Source: Eutreptiella sp. 'Long Island Sound 2002' (lineage: Eukaryota > Euglenozoa > Euglenophyceae > Eutreptiales > Eutreptiaceae). Taken from it: a DNA stretch of 64,000 nt. Positions 21,784 to 31,431 of this stretch are shown piece after piece; the first letter of the stretch is position 1, and every line of letters starts with the position of its first letter. Below the pieces are notes generated by a model. The model did not search any database. It was not told the DNA's origin and was given only the letters and a program-made list of their open reading frames with translations. The stretch covers positions 108,212,578-108,276,577 of the forward strand of contig OZ038382.1 of the NCBI GenBank assembly GCA_964036045.1, in the 5' to 3' direction. A program made the position numbers and the translations under genes.

Positions 21784-22645
21784 TTGACCGCCAGTGATGT
21801 GCCTGAGCACATGTTCGTGGTGGATCGGCGTGGCCCTTGCATTGTCGTCCACGGGCGATGGCCACCCATGCCCATCTTGGAGTGGTGGGACGTGTGGTAT
21901 CAGCAGATCCCTGGCGCCGCTCAACTGGTCGACCGCATGAGTCGTGGCGTGCAGCGGGGCTTGCGGGAACTGAGCAATGCTGGGCAGGACAGTCCTGCGC
22001 CAGAACGGCAGAGGTCAACGCCCCTGGAGTCCAGTCCAGCCTTCACCACCGCGCCCCGACCAAGTCCTGTGGGAGAGAGCTTTGAGGAGTTCTACAAGAG
22101 TGTGTGGGACCTCCCACTTGGGGCAGGTGCAGCATCCAAGAGCAGTGGAAAGGCCCCCAAGCCTCCACGTCTTCCAGCACCACCGCCACCAGAAGAGACG
22201 AGCACCCCCGGCAGCAAAGTGGTTCCGAAGTCCCTGTTTCAGTCCGCCCGGAAGGAGCTCCGGAAGGAGAAGGGGACAAGTGCAAAGGCTGAAGCACCGC
22301 CCGCGAAGGCCCAAGTCTCTGGCGACAAGAAGCCGAAAATGAAACCCAGAACTGGCAGCGGTGCTTCCTCGAAAAAGCGGAAAATCGCCCCGGACAGCAG
22401 TGAGACGGACGAGTCAGACCCCCTTTTTGAAGAGCACGAATGGGTCTCAGCCGCAAAGCATATCGCAAAGAAGAAGAAGAAGAAGGTAGTTCCGGTCCCC
22501 AGTTCCGAGAGTGACTCCAGCAAGCTCCCCAGGCGACACGGTGCAGGATGTGAAGGCCCTGGCAACTGAATTGGCTGCAGGATCGAAGGATGGCGACGAG
22601 GAGAAAGCGATCAGGGCAAAATCGGCGTATGCGTCAGCTCTGGAG

Positions 22646-22732
22646 GTGTGCACGTTTGAAATGGTGAAGTGTAGTTCAAACGCACGCTTGAACCGCCTGA
22701 ACCACGGTTTCACTATTTTTTCCTTTTTGCAG
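22646..22732 (+). other. Tn2 gene B intron 2 (87 bp) with motif
   Basis: Donor GTGTGC, acceptor TTTTTGCAG; contains CTTGAACCGCCTGAACCACG near 22687. The length is a multiple of three with no stop, so retention would add 29 residues. Confidence 0.6.
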
Positions 22733-23551
22733 TGCCTGGATCAAGCCCAACAACGACGACTGGCGGTTGAGGACACGCGCAAACAGCTGCAACAGCGGTT
22801 CGGATGGGCAGCCAAAACGCCCATTCGATGGGTCATTGTGGACGGTCCTGATGGCGAACCACGTCTGGCCCTGGGTATCCCGGGGAAGGCCACGAAGGGG
22901 TCCCCCCAGCCCAAAAAGGGGGAAGAATTGGTCTTCCTTCCCCCGCAGTGGGAGGAGGAGGGTGATGCAGCTGGGACAACGTGGCCAGTTATTGCAGTCA
23001 AGGACAGCACAAGTTTCAGTAACCCCCACGCTGCCAAGGAGGCGTTGAAAGAGCGCTGTGCCCAGAAACAGGAAGCGATCGATGAGGAGGGCAAGAAGAC
23101 AATGGAGGACTCCCCCTCGTACAGTCCACTCGAGGAGAAGGAGGTCACTCCCGCGCCGCAAGCTGAAGCAGAAAAGGCCAGTGACAATGCGTTTCCTTCG
23201 CCGACGCCGCCCGTGATTCCAGAGCCAAAGGACACTGAGAAGCACATTCCTGTGCCCAGTCCGCCAGAGGTGCCAGAGCCAATGGAGAGTGAAGAACAGG
23301 TGGTCAAAGAGGAAAAGGTGGTGTCTGCTGGTCAAGGGGTGCAGGAGCACCAGGAGAGTGGGGAGGACTCGCCTGCAGCCCCGGTTGGTCAAGAGGAGAT
23401 TGAGGAGGTTGGTGGAGCGCCGAAGGACGAGGAAATGCCTGCATGTAAGCAGGAAGATAACGAAGAGGCAGCCCCAGAGGTTGGTGCACCAGTGCCTCAA
23501 GTGAGGGAAGAGCCACTCCCAAACGACTGACTTTTCACGTGCCTCAAGGGA

Positions 23552-24111
23552 ATGAGGTGGTGGCAGTGGCGGGAGCGACATGGAGCCTGGTACCGTAGGC
23601 AGTTGTGGGGGGCCGTAATGGTGCAGGGGCATCACCGTGTGCAAGTTGCAGTGCAAACGAGGAGAGATCCGGACCTGGTCCGGCGCGTGAACGCACACAT
23701 CCGAAGTGTACTCCCACAAATAACCTACACTGCGCTCGCAGTGGTCCATGGGGTGGGCGATCATCCCATGCTTGTACATACGCATCCAAAGGATGACAGT
23801 CCCCTTACGGGGGAAATAGCCCTGGGTGATTTTGTAGGGGGGGGAACTGTTTACCAAGGCCCTACTTTGTGCAAATGGGCCTTCTCGTCCTGCATGGATA
23901 CTTTGGGGGCGTGATTTATTGTGGGGACACATTGTGGATCCTCAATATGGGGTCATGTTTAACGCTCTTAGGCCCCACATGCCTCTGGCGTGGTCAGGAC
24001 AGCTCATTGTGCTCGTACCGTACACAGGCATTGCCCGGGGACATCTGCCTGTGGCGATGCAGAATGAACTGGTCACGTTTGGCTTCCCAACGTGAAGATG
24101 TGTTTTTTGTG
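23552..24111 (+). pseudogene. Tn2 ORF3, possible dioxygenase-like protein
   Basis: About 185 codons after one frame change near 23880-23910. It begins MRWWQWRERHGAWYRRQLWG, right after gene B. The middle has VHTHPKDDSPLTGEIALGDF followed by VGGG, and the end has MFNALRPHMPLAWSGQLIVL then VPYTG. A His/Asp pair, a GDF-GG turn and a late His-Pro-...-Trp-Ser-Gly segment are the order seen in 2-oxoglutarate/Fe(II) oxygenases of the TET/JBP kind, which travel with some fungal DNA transposons. The metal-binding HxD is not clear (HPKD), so this is a suggestion only. Confidence 0.3.
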
Positions 24112-24125
24112 TAGCGCTTCGTGCA

Positions 24126-24195
24126 ACAGCGGTTGAACCGGTGAAGCCGGTGCAACTGCGCGCCTGTCCAGCGGTTGAACCACCTCGAAAGCCGG
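24126..24195. repeat. GGTTSAACC cluster downstream of ORF3
   Basis: AGCGGTTGAACCGGTGAAGC and a second AGCGGTTGAACC within 70 bp. Confidence 0.8.
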
Positions 24196-24589
24196 TTACA
24201 TTTTAGTGCAATCCATGAGGAAACAAGCTTCTGACAATCAAGTGTAGGCTTGCATGTAATTGTTGTTCATTAAAAAGGGTCCAAAGTCCTAAAGGGAATC
24301 TAAACAAGGCGCAGGGGTGTATGTCACCACACCTAACGAAAAGGTGATGGTGAAGCCGTGCGGTTTCACCAATAAAGCCGCCGCCACTGGCACCTACACC
24401 ACCACTGCCGTGAAATATGATCCAAGAGAAATAGGTCTACAGTGTTTTGCACCAATGGGGCAAGAAGGCTTTCAAAGACATTCTTTTTAGGGGGTGTGGC
24501 ATCTCTTGGAGGGCTGAAAAATAGCAGTTTTCACGTTGCTACTTAAAAATTTGTTGCTGTACCACGATAGGGGTTCAACAGTGGGGAAG
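24196..24589. other. Tn2 3' non-coding stretch
   Basis: No gene. Holds an AATAAA near 24371 and a hairpin GGTGAAGCCGTGCGGTTTCACC-like sequence near 24349-24370, a diverged relative of the Tn2 motif. Confidence 0.4.
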
Positions 24590-24645
24590 CCGTAATGAAA
24601 GTGCGCGGTTGAACTGGGTTGAACCACGGTTTCACTTGGGTAATT
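24590..24645. repeat. GGTTSAACC cluster (right subterminal)
   Basis: GCGGTTGAACTGGGTTGAAC followed by CACGGTTTCAC, just inside the right inverted repeat and mirroring cluster 1. Confidence 0.8.
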
Positions 24646-24650
24646 CAAGG

Positions 24651-24676
24651 GTACCTGATCCAAATGAGCACGTAGG
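24651..24676 (-). repeat. Tn2 right terminal inverted repeat
   Basis: Exact reverse complement of the left end over about 26 bp; followed by the GTTC target copy. Confidence 0.9.
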
Positions 24677-24680
24677 GTTC

Positions 24681-26149
24681 CACCCCAATACAACATACCT
24701 CTTCCACCTGATGTATCCGTACATCACCTAGGGGCGCCCCGACAGGGGTCTCCTCCGCCTCACCCCACAGGCCCAAGCCATCATTACCCAAGAGATAGGT
24801 GTCTACGCGACGCCGCTACTTCAATTCACAAAAACGACCACCAGAATCGCCCAAGGGAACCCCGTATACATCTATTACCTCACAGCAATTGCCCGCCTAC
24901 CCGTACCAAGCAATACCGACATCATCTTCTTCACTGACGCATCAGGCACCCAGCAGCGCACCCCCACTGTCGAGTGTGCCTCCGTGCGCGTCACCCGCGT
25001 GCGGATGGACTCCACTTGGAGCACCACACCGGGGCCACCATCCTCGGGGCGTCCTCTCACGGCGAACTTTGCACCCTGGCGGACAATGTCAACGCCACAC
25101 CACCACCCACAACAATCAGGCCCCGCAACATCTGGGTAGTGGTAGACGCCATGGTCGGCATTCACCCCACAAAGCGCCTCGCGGAACTAACCCTTCACAG
25201 GGCACCTGAGTCCTGCCTCACCACACAGGCGTTGGAAATGTCGATGGCCTTCAGAAGCATGCGGCCCAGGGACGCCTTGCACATCATTAAACAGGAGTCC
25301 CACCGCTACACATACGGCACTGGACGCGCAGACACACAAGCCAAACACCAGAAAACCACTCACACTCCAGGGCTCGTAAACCTACGACTAGACACCACAC
25401 ACCACAGCTACCAGCAGCACCTGCCCTCGATACCCTCAGCAACACAGCCCACCCACTGGATACCCGAGCACAAGCCGTACACGGACAGAGACAAACAGTA
25501 CCACCACCCCACGCCGGACCAACAGCTCGCCACCACACTCCGCCAGCGAGCGAGTATCGAGCTCCTGCAATGCCTCGAGAACTCCGTACGTACCCCCCTC
25601 TACTACTCAGCCCTTTGCCCGGATAGCCTCCGAGCACACCTGCAAAACACACGACTCCAACTCGCCCTCGAGCAACTGCTCCTCCTCACGCCGTACTACC
25701 GATGGTACGCACGCCGCTCCATCCACGCCCCCGCGGAGTAAACCAAATGTATCTGTGGCAACACAAAGGACGAAACCTGGGACCACTTCAAGACGTACCC
25801 CCTGTACCGGGGCCTCGCCTCCCTCACGGACTGGAACCCAACGCACACCATCAGACAACACACCGCATGGCCAACAGGGTCCCCTGCGACCCAAGAACGC
25901 GCCACCATCCTGAAGCAGACGGAGGTATTCGAGGCGGTCCGCAGGGGGCTCGTCCCCACTGCTGTCTACACCCTGCTACGCACCCACACGGACGACCCCC
26001 AGGCTACAGCAGCACACATGCAACGGACAGCTGTCGCCAAAACGGCTGCGCAACTCACGTACCGCACCCACAAGTACCTGCAGCATGCAGCCAGCCTACC
26101 CCCGACAGACCTGGCCCAACTCCTCAAACTCATGTTCTATCAACCGTGA
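24681..26149 (+). pseudogene. LINE ORF2 C-terminus: RNase H plus Cys/His finger
   Basis: The frame restored across Tn2 leads into an RNase H domain: DIIFFTDASG near 24920, GELCTLADNVN near 25065, IWVVVDAMVGI near 25130, and YGTGRADTQAKHQ near 25315, giving the Asp-Glu-Asp-Asp set. Frame changes lie near 25005 and at the TAA near 25739. Downstream, CICGNTKDETWDHF near 25750 is the Cys/His finger that closes many non-LTR retrotransposon ORF2 proteins. The ORF ends near 26147. A TAG near 24730 is an additional break. No reverse transcriptase is present upstream. Confidence 0.65.
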
Positions 26150-27043
26150 GCCCCCAGCCAGCAACCTACCACCCGATGCAGGACTACCCCCCCCCAGCCC
26201 GCGCACCATCCGCCGCGCACAACACCGACTCGGCACGCACGAGCACCACAGGCACCGTACACACACACGTCAGCATGCCCACACCGCAAGCCCCCTTGCC
26301 CCAACGTCACCATTCGTCCACAGGTACCGCCGAACGCCGGCCACCGCGTGCCCCCTCTTTGTACGCCAACGGCTACCACAGACGGCCCTCCCCTGCCACC
26401 CAAACCACTGGGTCTGCCTAGGGGCCGCACACCGCCTCACCCACTGCCCCCACTGCGGGGACCTCAGGCTTCACAACCGTGCGCAACCCGCAACCCGAGC
26501 CGCGCCGCGCCCCCCTCTTCTTCAGGCCACTCACCGACACCCTCTGGGACTACCTGGGTGGGCATTACGCGGCGACTCGGCGGACCATGCATGGACCATT
26601 GCCATGGCCACGGGCAACGCACTCCTGCCCCTCCACAGCCCGCCCCTACGCCACGGCGGGGGCGGCTTGAACGTGGCGGCCCGCCACATAGTCCCTGTTC
26701 TTTACCTCCGCCATAGTGGCCTCCACCTCCCTGACGCACAGCTTCCTGCCCCCCGCGCAGGAACCCCGGCACCGGAACCGTGGGCGGAGACAGCACCAGA
26801 GGAGGTGGCAGACTACCTCTGGCGCACTTGCCGTCGGTTCAACACAACTTTCGGCTGGCAGAAAGGAGCACCCTACCCACTCAGCGCACTCCTCTAGCCG
26901 GCACAGTCCTCCCGTCCCGCACAGCTGAGGCCTCTGCCGCACAGATGGTCCCCGCAGACGAGCGCACCTACGTCAGGGGCCTCGAGGCATGCCTCAGAGA
27001 GGCGCATCGCTGGCATATCCAGGCCCCGTCAGCCCCACGGTGA
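26150..27043 (+). pseudogene. C-rich frame with Cys/His cluster, unknown
   Basis: Overlapping plus-strand frames rich in Pro, His and Thr. The most protein-like part (about 26400-26897) has CLGAAHRLTHCPHCGDLRLH and VADYLWRTCRRFNTTFGW. It could be a start of another LINE or a captured sequence. Low base complexity makes long open frames common here, so function is not assigned. Confidence 0.25.
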
Positions 27044-27333
27044 CAGGGAGGATACCCTGCCCCCGACACCCACCAGGCCAGGAAGGCAAAGACAGGCCAA
27101 GGGGCCTGCCAGCGCGCCCGCCAACACGGTGCGGCACCCTTACAGGGACCCATACCTAGCCACATGGCACCACCCTACTTCCAAGGACCCGGGGCACACG
27201 TACAGCAACACCCTCACCACTGCCCACCATCACTGCCCTGTCGCGGAACCCCAGCCCAGCAGCCCGGCAAGAGACCACCACCCGCACAAATCTCCGCCGC
27301 ACAGGGACCGCCACTCACGCAGGGCCAGGGGGC

Positions 27334-29388
27334 GTGGCACCACCAACACCATCAGCACGCCTCCGCCGCCCCCGATGCCTACCCCCTGATGTCCCAATAC
27401 TACAGGACCCCCACAGTTCCCTCACCACCACGCCCGAGCGCAGCCGGCCCCCACAAGCCACCCACCCGACGCGGCGCACTAGACAGCAACACACCATCAC
27501 GTGTACCACGGATACACTTGGCACCACCACCAGCCCTTGCCACCGTTTGCACCGGTGCCATCGTACCACGCGCAGCCGGCACACCCTCACGACCACAACC
27601 ACAATGTCCGGCACCACCTGCGGCTCCCACTGCACGGCTTCCGACATTCAGGCCACCATGCGCCCCCATAGACCAGAGAGGGGCCGTGCACGCGCACTAA
27701 AAGCACCAGGGCCTAAACGGAGCACCCGACCACCACTGGCAGCCCCCTCAACCGCAAACCCCGCCTGCAAGCACCGGCTACCAGCAGCCGCCCACTGCCA
27801 ACAAACCACAGCACGACCCAGATGCTTAGGCAACCACCTCCCACCTCGACACTGCCGTCAGCCAGGGGCCATGAGACCAGCTCGACAAGCGCACACAACG
27901 CCCACAACACCCGACGGGACGGCCACACCCTCATCCAGCACAACACCCGCCCCCGTCCCCATCGCCACCCGCAGTGTCAGCCCTACACCTTCCCCCTCCG
28001 CCCCCCCCCCCCAGGACCGGACAACCGACGCACCACACGGAGACCCCCAACAACCCCCACCAGCCGGAACCCACCCCAACAAACACCACCACGAGCCTCC
28101 CCTCCCGCCACCACCAAGGAAAACACCATCACCAGACCCTCCACGCGACGACGACGACTGCCCCGCCCCCCCCCGGCCCACACTGCCCCCCTTTCCACAC
28201 GCCGCGCCACCTGCCGCCGGCCTGGCCGAGCCCTACGCCCTCGACAACCCCGCATCCATACGGAGACACGTCCGGTGTCTCGGAGACCAGGAGGTGCTAC
28301 GGCTCCACACCTCGGGCACCACCCAACGCATCTGGGCAGCCACCCTTGTCCAGGCGGCTACCCTGGGGGAGGGCGTCCGAAATTTCCTCTTCGACGCCTT
28401 CCTCCACTTCGCCCGACACGAGCGCCCCTCGCTCGCCACCCCTGACGGCGAGAGCCCACCCCCGAAAGGGGACCGCGTCTGGCTGCCCCCCAACAACTGG
28501 GGGCGACACCTTGTTGGACAACCCGAGCGCGCGAGAGGGCGGCTGGACACCAAGGGCCGCACCCGCTACCACGAGCCGAACATGGCCCATCCCCCACCCA
28601 GCACCACCCCAATCGACACCATGGCGTGGAAAAGGAGGACGTGGGTCGACCGTTTGACCTTCCTGAGCACCTTCAGAGGGGCTTGTCCCGGGGGAACTCC
28701 CCAGCCCCGTCAACCGGCAGCCAGACCCCTCCACCTACATGACTCTCATGTACAAGAGACACTACACCCTCTCAACCACCCACTACCACACACCAAACGA
28801 CACCCGGCTGGTCCACTGCACCAAATCCTCCCTCCACGCCGACTGCACCCCCCCCCCCGCACAACCAGGGGCCACGACACGTACACCAGGGAGGACGAGC
28901 CTGACGAGCCTCACATCACGGGCACGTGGGGGTGTAGGTCCCTGGACACGGTGCTCTCCATCCGCAGCCGCAACCAGGGCCTTGGCAGGGTGATGTACTG
29001 CGTTGCCAAATGGACCCAACGGACCTGGCAGATCCCCGCAGAGCAGTGGGCCTGGAAGGTCACCTTGCGTCCCCAGCAGAGGGAGGCCCCTATGGTTTGC
29101 ACGGGACCCAGCCCCCCACGCCCCATCACCATACAGCTCTGCCTGAACATGGTGGCAGCCCGCCTCATGACCCTGCTGTGGCCGGGCCCAGACACCCCGA
29201 CCCAAAACTACCCCCACCTCACGGAAGACGACATGCCCGGCATCAAGCACCACTTCTTCGGCACCCTCGAATGCCTTCAGCAGGCACAACCGGACGACCT
29301 GGAGCTGCAGTGGACCCCCCTCCCCCAGATAGTCCACCTGACCGCGCACCCGAGACAACTCCACGACGCCACGGCGCATCACACATGA
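27334..29388 (+). CDS. Hypothetical Pro-rich protein (684 codons)
   Basis: The longest open frame of the C-rich block. The first ~330 residues are low-complexity Pro/His/Thr/Arg. The last ~350 look more globular: RRHVRCLGDQEVLRLHTSG, EGVRNFLFDAFLHFARHE, GLGRVMYCVAKWTQRTWQIP and ITIQLCLNMVAARLMTLLWP. No family recognised. A T-poor strand lowers stop frequency, so chance openness is possible for the N-terminal half, less so for the C-terminal half. An ORF1-like LINE protein is one option. The upstream reading may start earlier, near 27164, in another frame. Confidence 0.35.
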   Translation: MAPPTPSARLRRPRCLPPDVPILQDPHSSLTTTPERSRPPQATHPTRRTRQQHTITCTTDTLGTTTSPCHRLHRCHRTTRSRHTLTTTTTMSGTTCGSHCTASDIQATMRPHRPERGRARALKAPGPKRSTRPPLAAPSTANPACKHRLPAAAHCQQTTARPRCLGNHLPPRHCRQPGAMRPARQAHTTPTTPDGTATPSSSTTPAPVPIATRSVSPTPSPSAPPPQDRTTDAPHGDPQQPPPAGTHPNKHHHEPPLPPPPRKTPSPDPPRDDDDCPAPPRPTLPPFPHAAPPAAGLAEPYALDNPASIRRHVRCLGDQEVLRLHTSGTTQRIWAATLVQAATLGEGVRNFLFDAFLHFARHERPSLATPDGESPPPKGDRVWLPPNNWGRHLVGQPERARGRLDTKGRTRYHEPNMAHPPPSTTPIDTMAWKRRTWVDRLTFLSTFRGACPGGTPQPRQPAARPLHLHDSHVQETLHPLNHPLPHTKRHPAGPLHQILPPRRLHPPPRTTRGHDTYTREDEPDEPHITGTWGCRSLDTVLSIRSRNQGLGRVMYCVAKWTQRTWQIPAEQWAWKVTLRPQQREAPMVCTGPSPPRPITIQLCLNMVAARLMTLLWPGPDTPTQNYPHLTEDDMPGIKHHFFGTLECLQQAQPDDLELQWTPLPQIVHLTAHPRQLHDATAHHT

Positions 29389-29559
29389 CACAACCCACAA
29401 CACCAGCACCGGCACGCACACGGGACACTAGGGGAAGCGTGCGCACACACTCGATGCCCAAACCCACACCCTCGTCCTTTTTGCCCACAGGACCCAGCAT
29501 CCAGCGCCTGCCCCCGCCGTCCGGGACCCCCCGCCGTCCCCCACGTCCGTCTCCTCTGC

Positions 29560-29675
29560 ACCCAACTCAACAACCTCGACCACCACAACCACCTCATCCA
29601 CCTCCGACACCACATCCACCAAGGCCCGCGCAGCCTGCTCCCGCAGCCCAGCCGAAAGCCAAGACAACTACCAAG
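29560..29675 (+). repeat. Imperfect direct duplication, left copy
   Basis: CACCAAGGCCCGCGCAGCCT and flanks recur at 30495-30660. The two copies bracket about 820 bp of different base composition. Confidence 0.7.
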
Positions 29676-30494
29676 GTTCGAGGTTTGAGGTTTGAGGTTT
29701 CGGGAACTAGACGCCTTTTGGCTCCTTGGGGCCACCTGGTCGGGCCAAGTGATATCCTCGCCACCGGGACGTAGTGGAATGCATTTCATGACACACCTCC
29801 TGCCTGGTGGCAGGGCCCCCCGGGTTCACGGGGCTCGGGGCTCTGTCCCTCCCCGGCTCCCCCTCTTTGCAACTCCCCGGTCAGTGCGTCACTTAGCAAC
29901 CGTAGCTGCAGGCGCTTACCCAGTGCGATGCCCCCCTAATGCGTCGTCGCCGGGGGTGCCGGCGCCGCGGGGCCCGCGCTAATGGCTTGTCGCCAGTGGG
30001 ACCCCTACGGGATGGCGTGAAGGCTGCCTACCCGCAGGGCTGGTGCGTGGCTCGGTGCGCCACTACTGCCTTGGCAGGTGTAGTGCCATGTTCGTGTGTG
30101 CGCGGAGCTCGCGGCAGGTCTGGGGGGTTGGAGCCGTTGCCGGGTCTTGTCTCTTTCCGGTTCCCCCCCTCCCGCCCCGCGGTGCGTGTGGCGGGTCGTC
30201 CTGTCCGGGTGTCCCTTACCCTCGCGCGCTGGTATGCCATTCCATGCGGTCTGTGCGTTCCGCGGGCTTGGTCCGTTTCCCTTCTGGTATTCCCCGCGTG
30301 CACTTTGCGTGTGTGTGTGCTCGCGCTCTCGCGGCGTCCGCGCCCTTCCCCCCTCCCGTGGTTGGTGTGGCGCGCGCACCTCGCGTGGTTTGGGTGCAGG
30401 GCGCCGGTGGGGTATTTGCATGCGGTCTGTGCACCTCCGCGTCTCGTGCCCTGGTCCCGTGCGCCGTCTGGCTTGCTTTTGGGGGGGGGGCGAC
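29676..30494. other. G/T-richer segment between the duplicated blocks
   Basis: Composition flips from C-rich to G/T-rich on the plus strand. Starts with GGTTCGAGGTTTGAGGTTTG repeats and ends near a run of ten G at 30480. No gene recognised; it may be an insertion in the opposite orientation. Confidence 0.35.
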
Positions 30495-30660
30495 CCCCGA
30501 CTCCACGACCTCCACCACCACAATCACCTCATCCATCTCCACCACCACATCCACCAAGGCCCGCGCAGCCTCACAACCCGCTACCGGCTAAGCGGGCGGG
30601 CGGCACACCCCAGCGAAGCCTGCGCCCGCAGCCCGGCCGAAATCCAAGACAACCGCCAAA
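30495..30660 (+). repeat. Imperfect direct duplication, right copy
   Basis: Same block as 29560-29675 with an extra ~50 bp (GGCTAAGCGGGCGGGCGGC) in its middle. Confidence 0.7.
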
Positions 30661-31116
30661 GAGCCACCCACACCCGTCACCACACCGCGGCCCCAGCCCG
30701 CTGCCAAACCCAGGCCTGAGCCCAAGTCCGACACCACGACGACGGCGCTAACACAGCCCCCTGGGGACGTCCTCTACAACCTCCAGCTCCAGCCATCCCA
30801 GACCCGGCGGCAGCAGCGCCCAGCACCCACCACCTTCATGGCGGAACGCGCCACGGCCGAGGCGCGACGCACCTCATCCCAGCACAACTCAACACAAGCA
30901 CCCCAGGCCCACGGTCCACCCCAAACTGGACCAGAGCAATGCCGGGGCAAACCGGCAGCGTCCTGGCCCCCCTAGCAGCCCCCAATGTCTGCCAACATCC
31001 AGCAGATGCCCCGCTACCGCTGCCCCCGCAGATTCCAACCCAACCCTGAAGCGGAGTCCGTGTCCGCGTACCCACTGGTCCACGTACGCTCGCCCCCCTG
31101 ATCTCCAAGCATCTCC

Positions 31117-31431
31117 ATGGCACAGATCTACGAGGACACCCCGGGGCCTGCCACTCCCACCAGTCCCCATGACCCAACCACACACACCCATGCCCACGCT
31201 CACGCCCCCGGCCAAGGCCAAAACCCCGCCCATGGACCATGGTGGCAGTGTTGGACCCACACGCAGCTGTGGTATTTGCGAAAATTGGCCCAGGCAGAGC
31301 CCTGCCTCGAGGAACTGGTCCGCCGGCCCCGCACGGAGTCGGCGGAGAACTGCCGACTCTGGTCGGCGGGCGGGTGGATGCCGCAGGCCGCATCGGAAGC
31401 CATGCTGGCCGATGCGCTCCATCGCCAGTAA
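31117..31431 (+). CDS. Short hypothetical ORF in C-rich block
   Basis: 104 codons; a His/Pro-rich start, then a helical, Trp-containing part (WWQCWTHTQLWYLRKLAQAE; CLEELVRRPRTESAENC). It may continue in other frames towards 32310. No family recognised. Confidence 0.25.
   Translation: MAQIYEDTPGPATPTSPHDPTTHTHAHAHAPGQGQNPAHGPWWQCWTHTQLWYLRKLAQAEPCLEELVRRPRTESAENCRLWSAGGWMPQAASEAMLADALHRQ

Larger units (their letters stand above)
21136..23530 (+). pseudogene. Tn2 gene B, multi-exon Lys/Glu/Pro-rich protein
   Basis: Exons 21136-21627, 21784-22645 and 22733-23530, all junctions in phase 0. It starts at the ATG of MDPESLRKALQDCLRAL. Exon 1 has a TAG at 21232-21234; a one-base frameshift lies near 22500-22515. 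A compact-looking part (FVVDRRGPCIVVHGRW; PILEWWDVWYQQIPG) precedes basic clusters (KKRK, KKKKKK near 22470), a heptad-like helix (CLDQAQQRRLAVEDTRKQL), a segment IRWVIVDGPDGEPRLALG and a long acidic Pro-rich tail. About 715 aa. No family recognised. Its place and composition parallel Tn1 gene B, suggesting a nuclear, nucleic-acid-associated accessory protein. Confidence 0.6.
18842..24676 (+). mobile_element. DNA transposon Tn2 (unclassified, GGTTSAACC-bearing)
   Basis: A 5835-bp insertion with near-perfect inverted ends of at least 26 bp (CCTACGTGCTCATTTGGATC...) and target duplication GTTC (18838-18841 and 24677-24680). A 6-bp duplication with one mismatch is also possible, because TTCC occurs at both flanks. 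Deleting it and one copy joins ITCQTF to HPNTTYLFH in one frame. It holds a two-exon transposase-like gene, a multi-exon charged protein gene and a third ORF, all plus strand. Clusters of GGTTGAACC/GGTTCAACC lie near both ends, in introns and in spacers. I cannot name the superfamily. Confidence 0.85.

Noticed and set aside
22676-23932. 418-codon minus-strand frame opposite Tn2 gene B
   Set aside because: It is the complement of an acidic, low-complexity plus-strand gene and crosses its intron; composition explains its openness.
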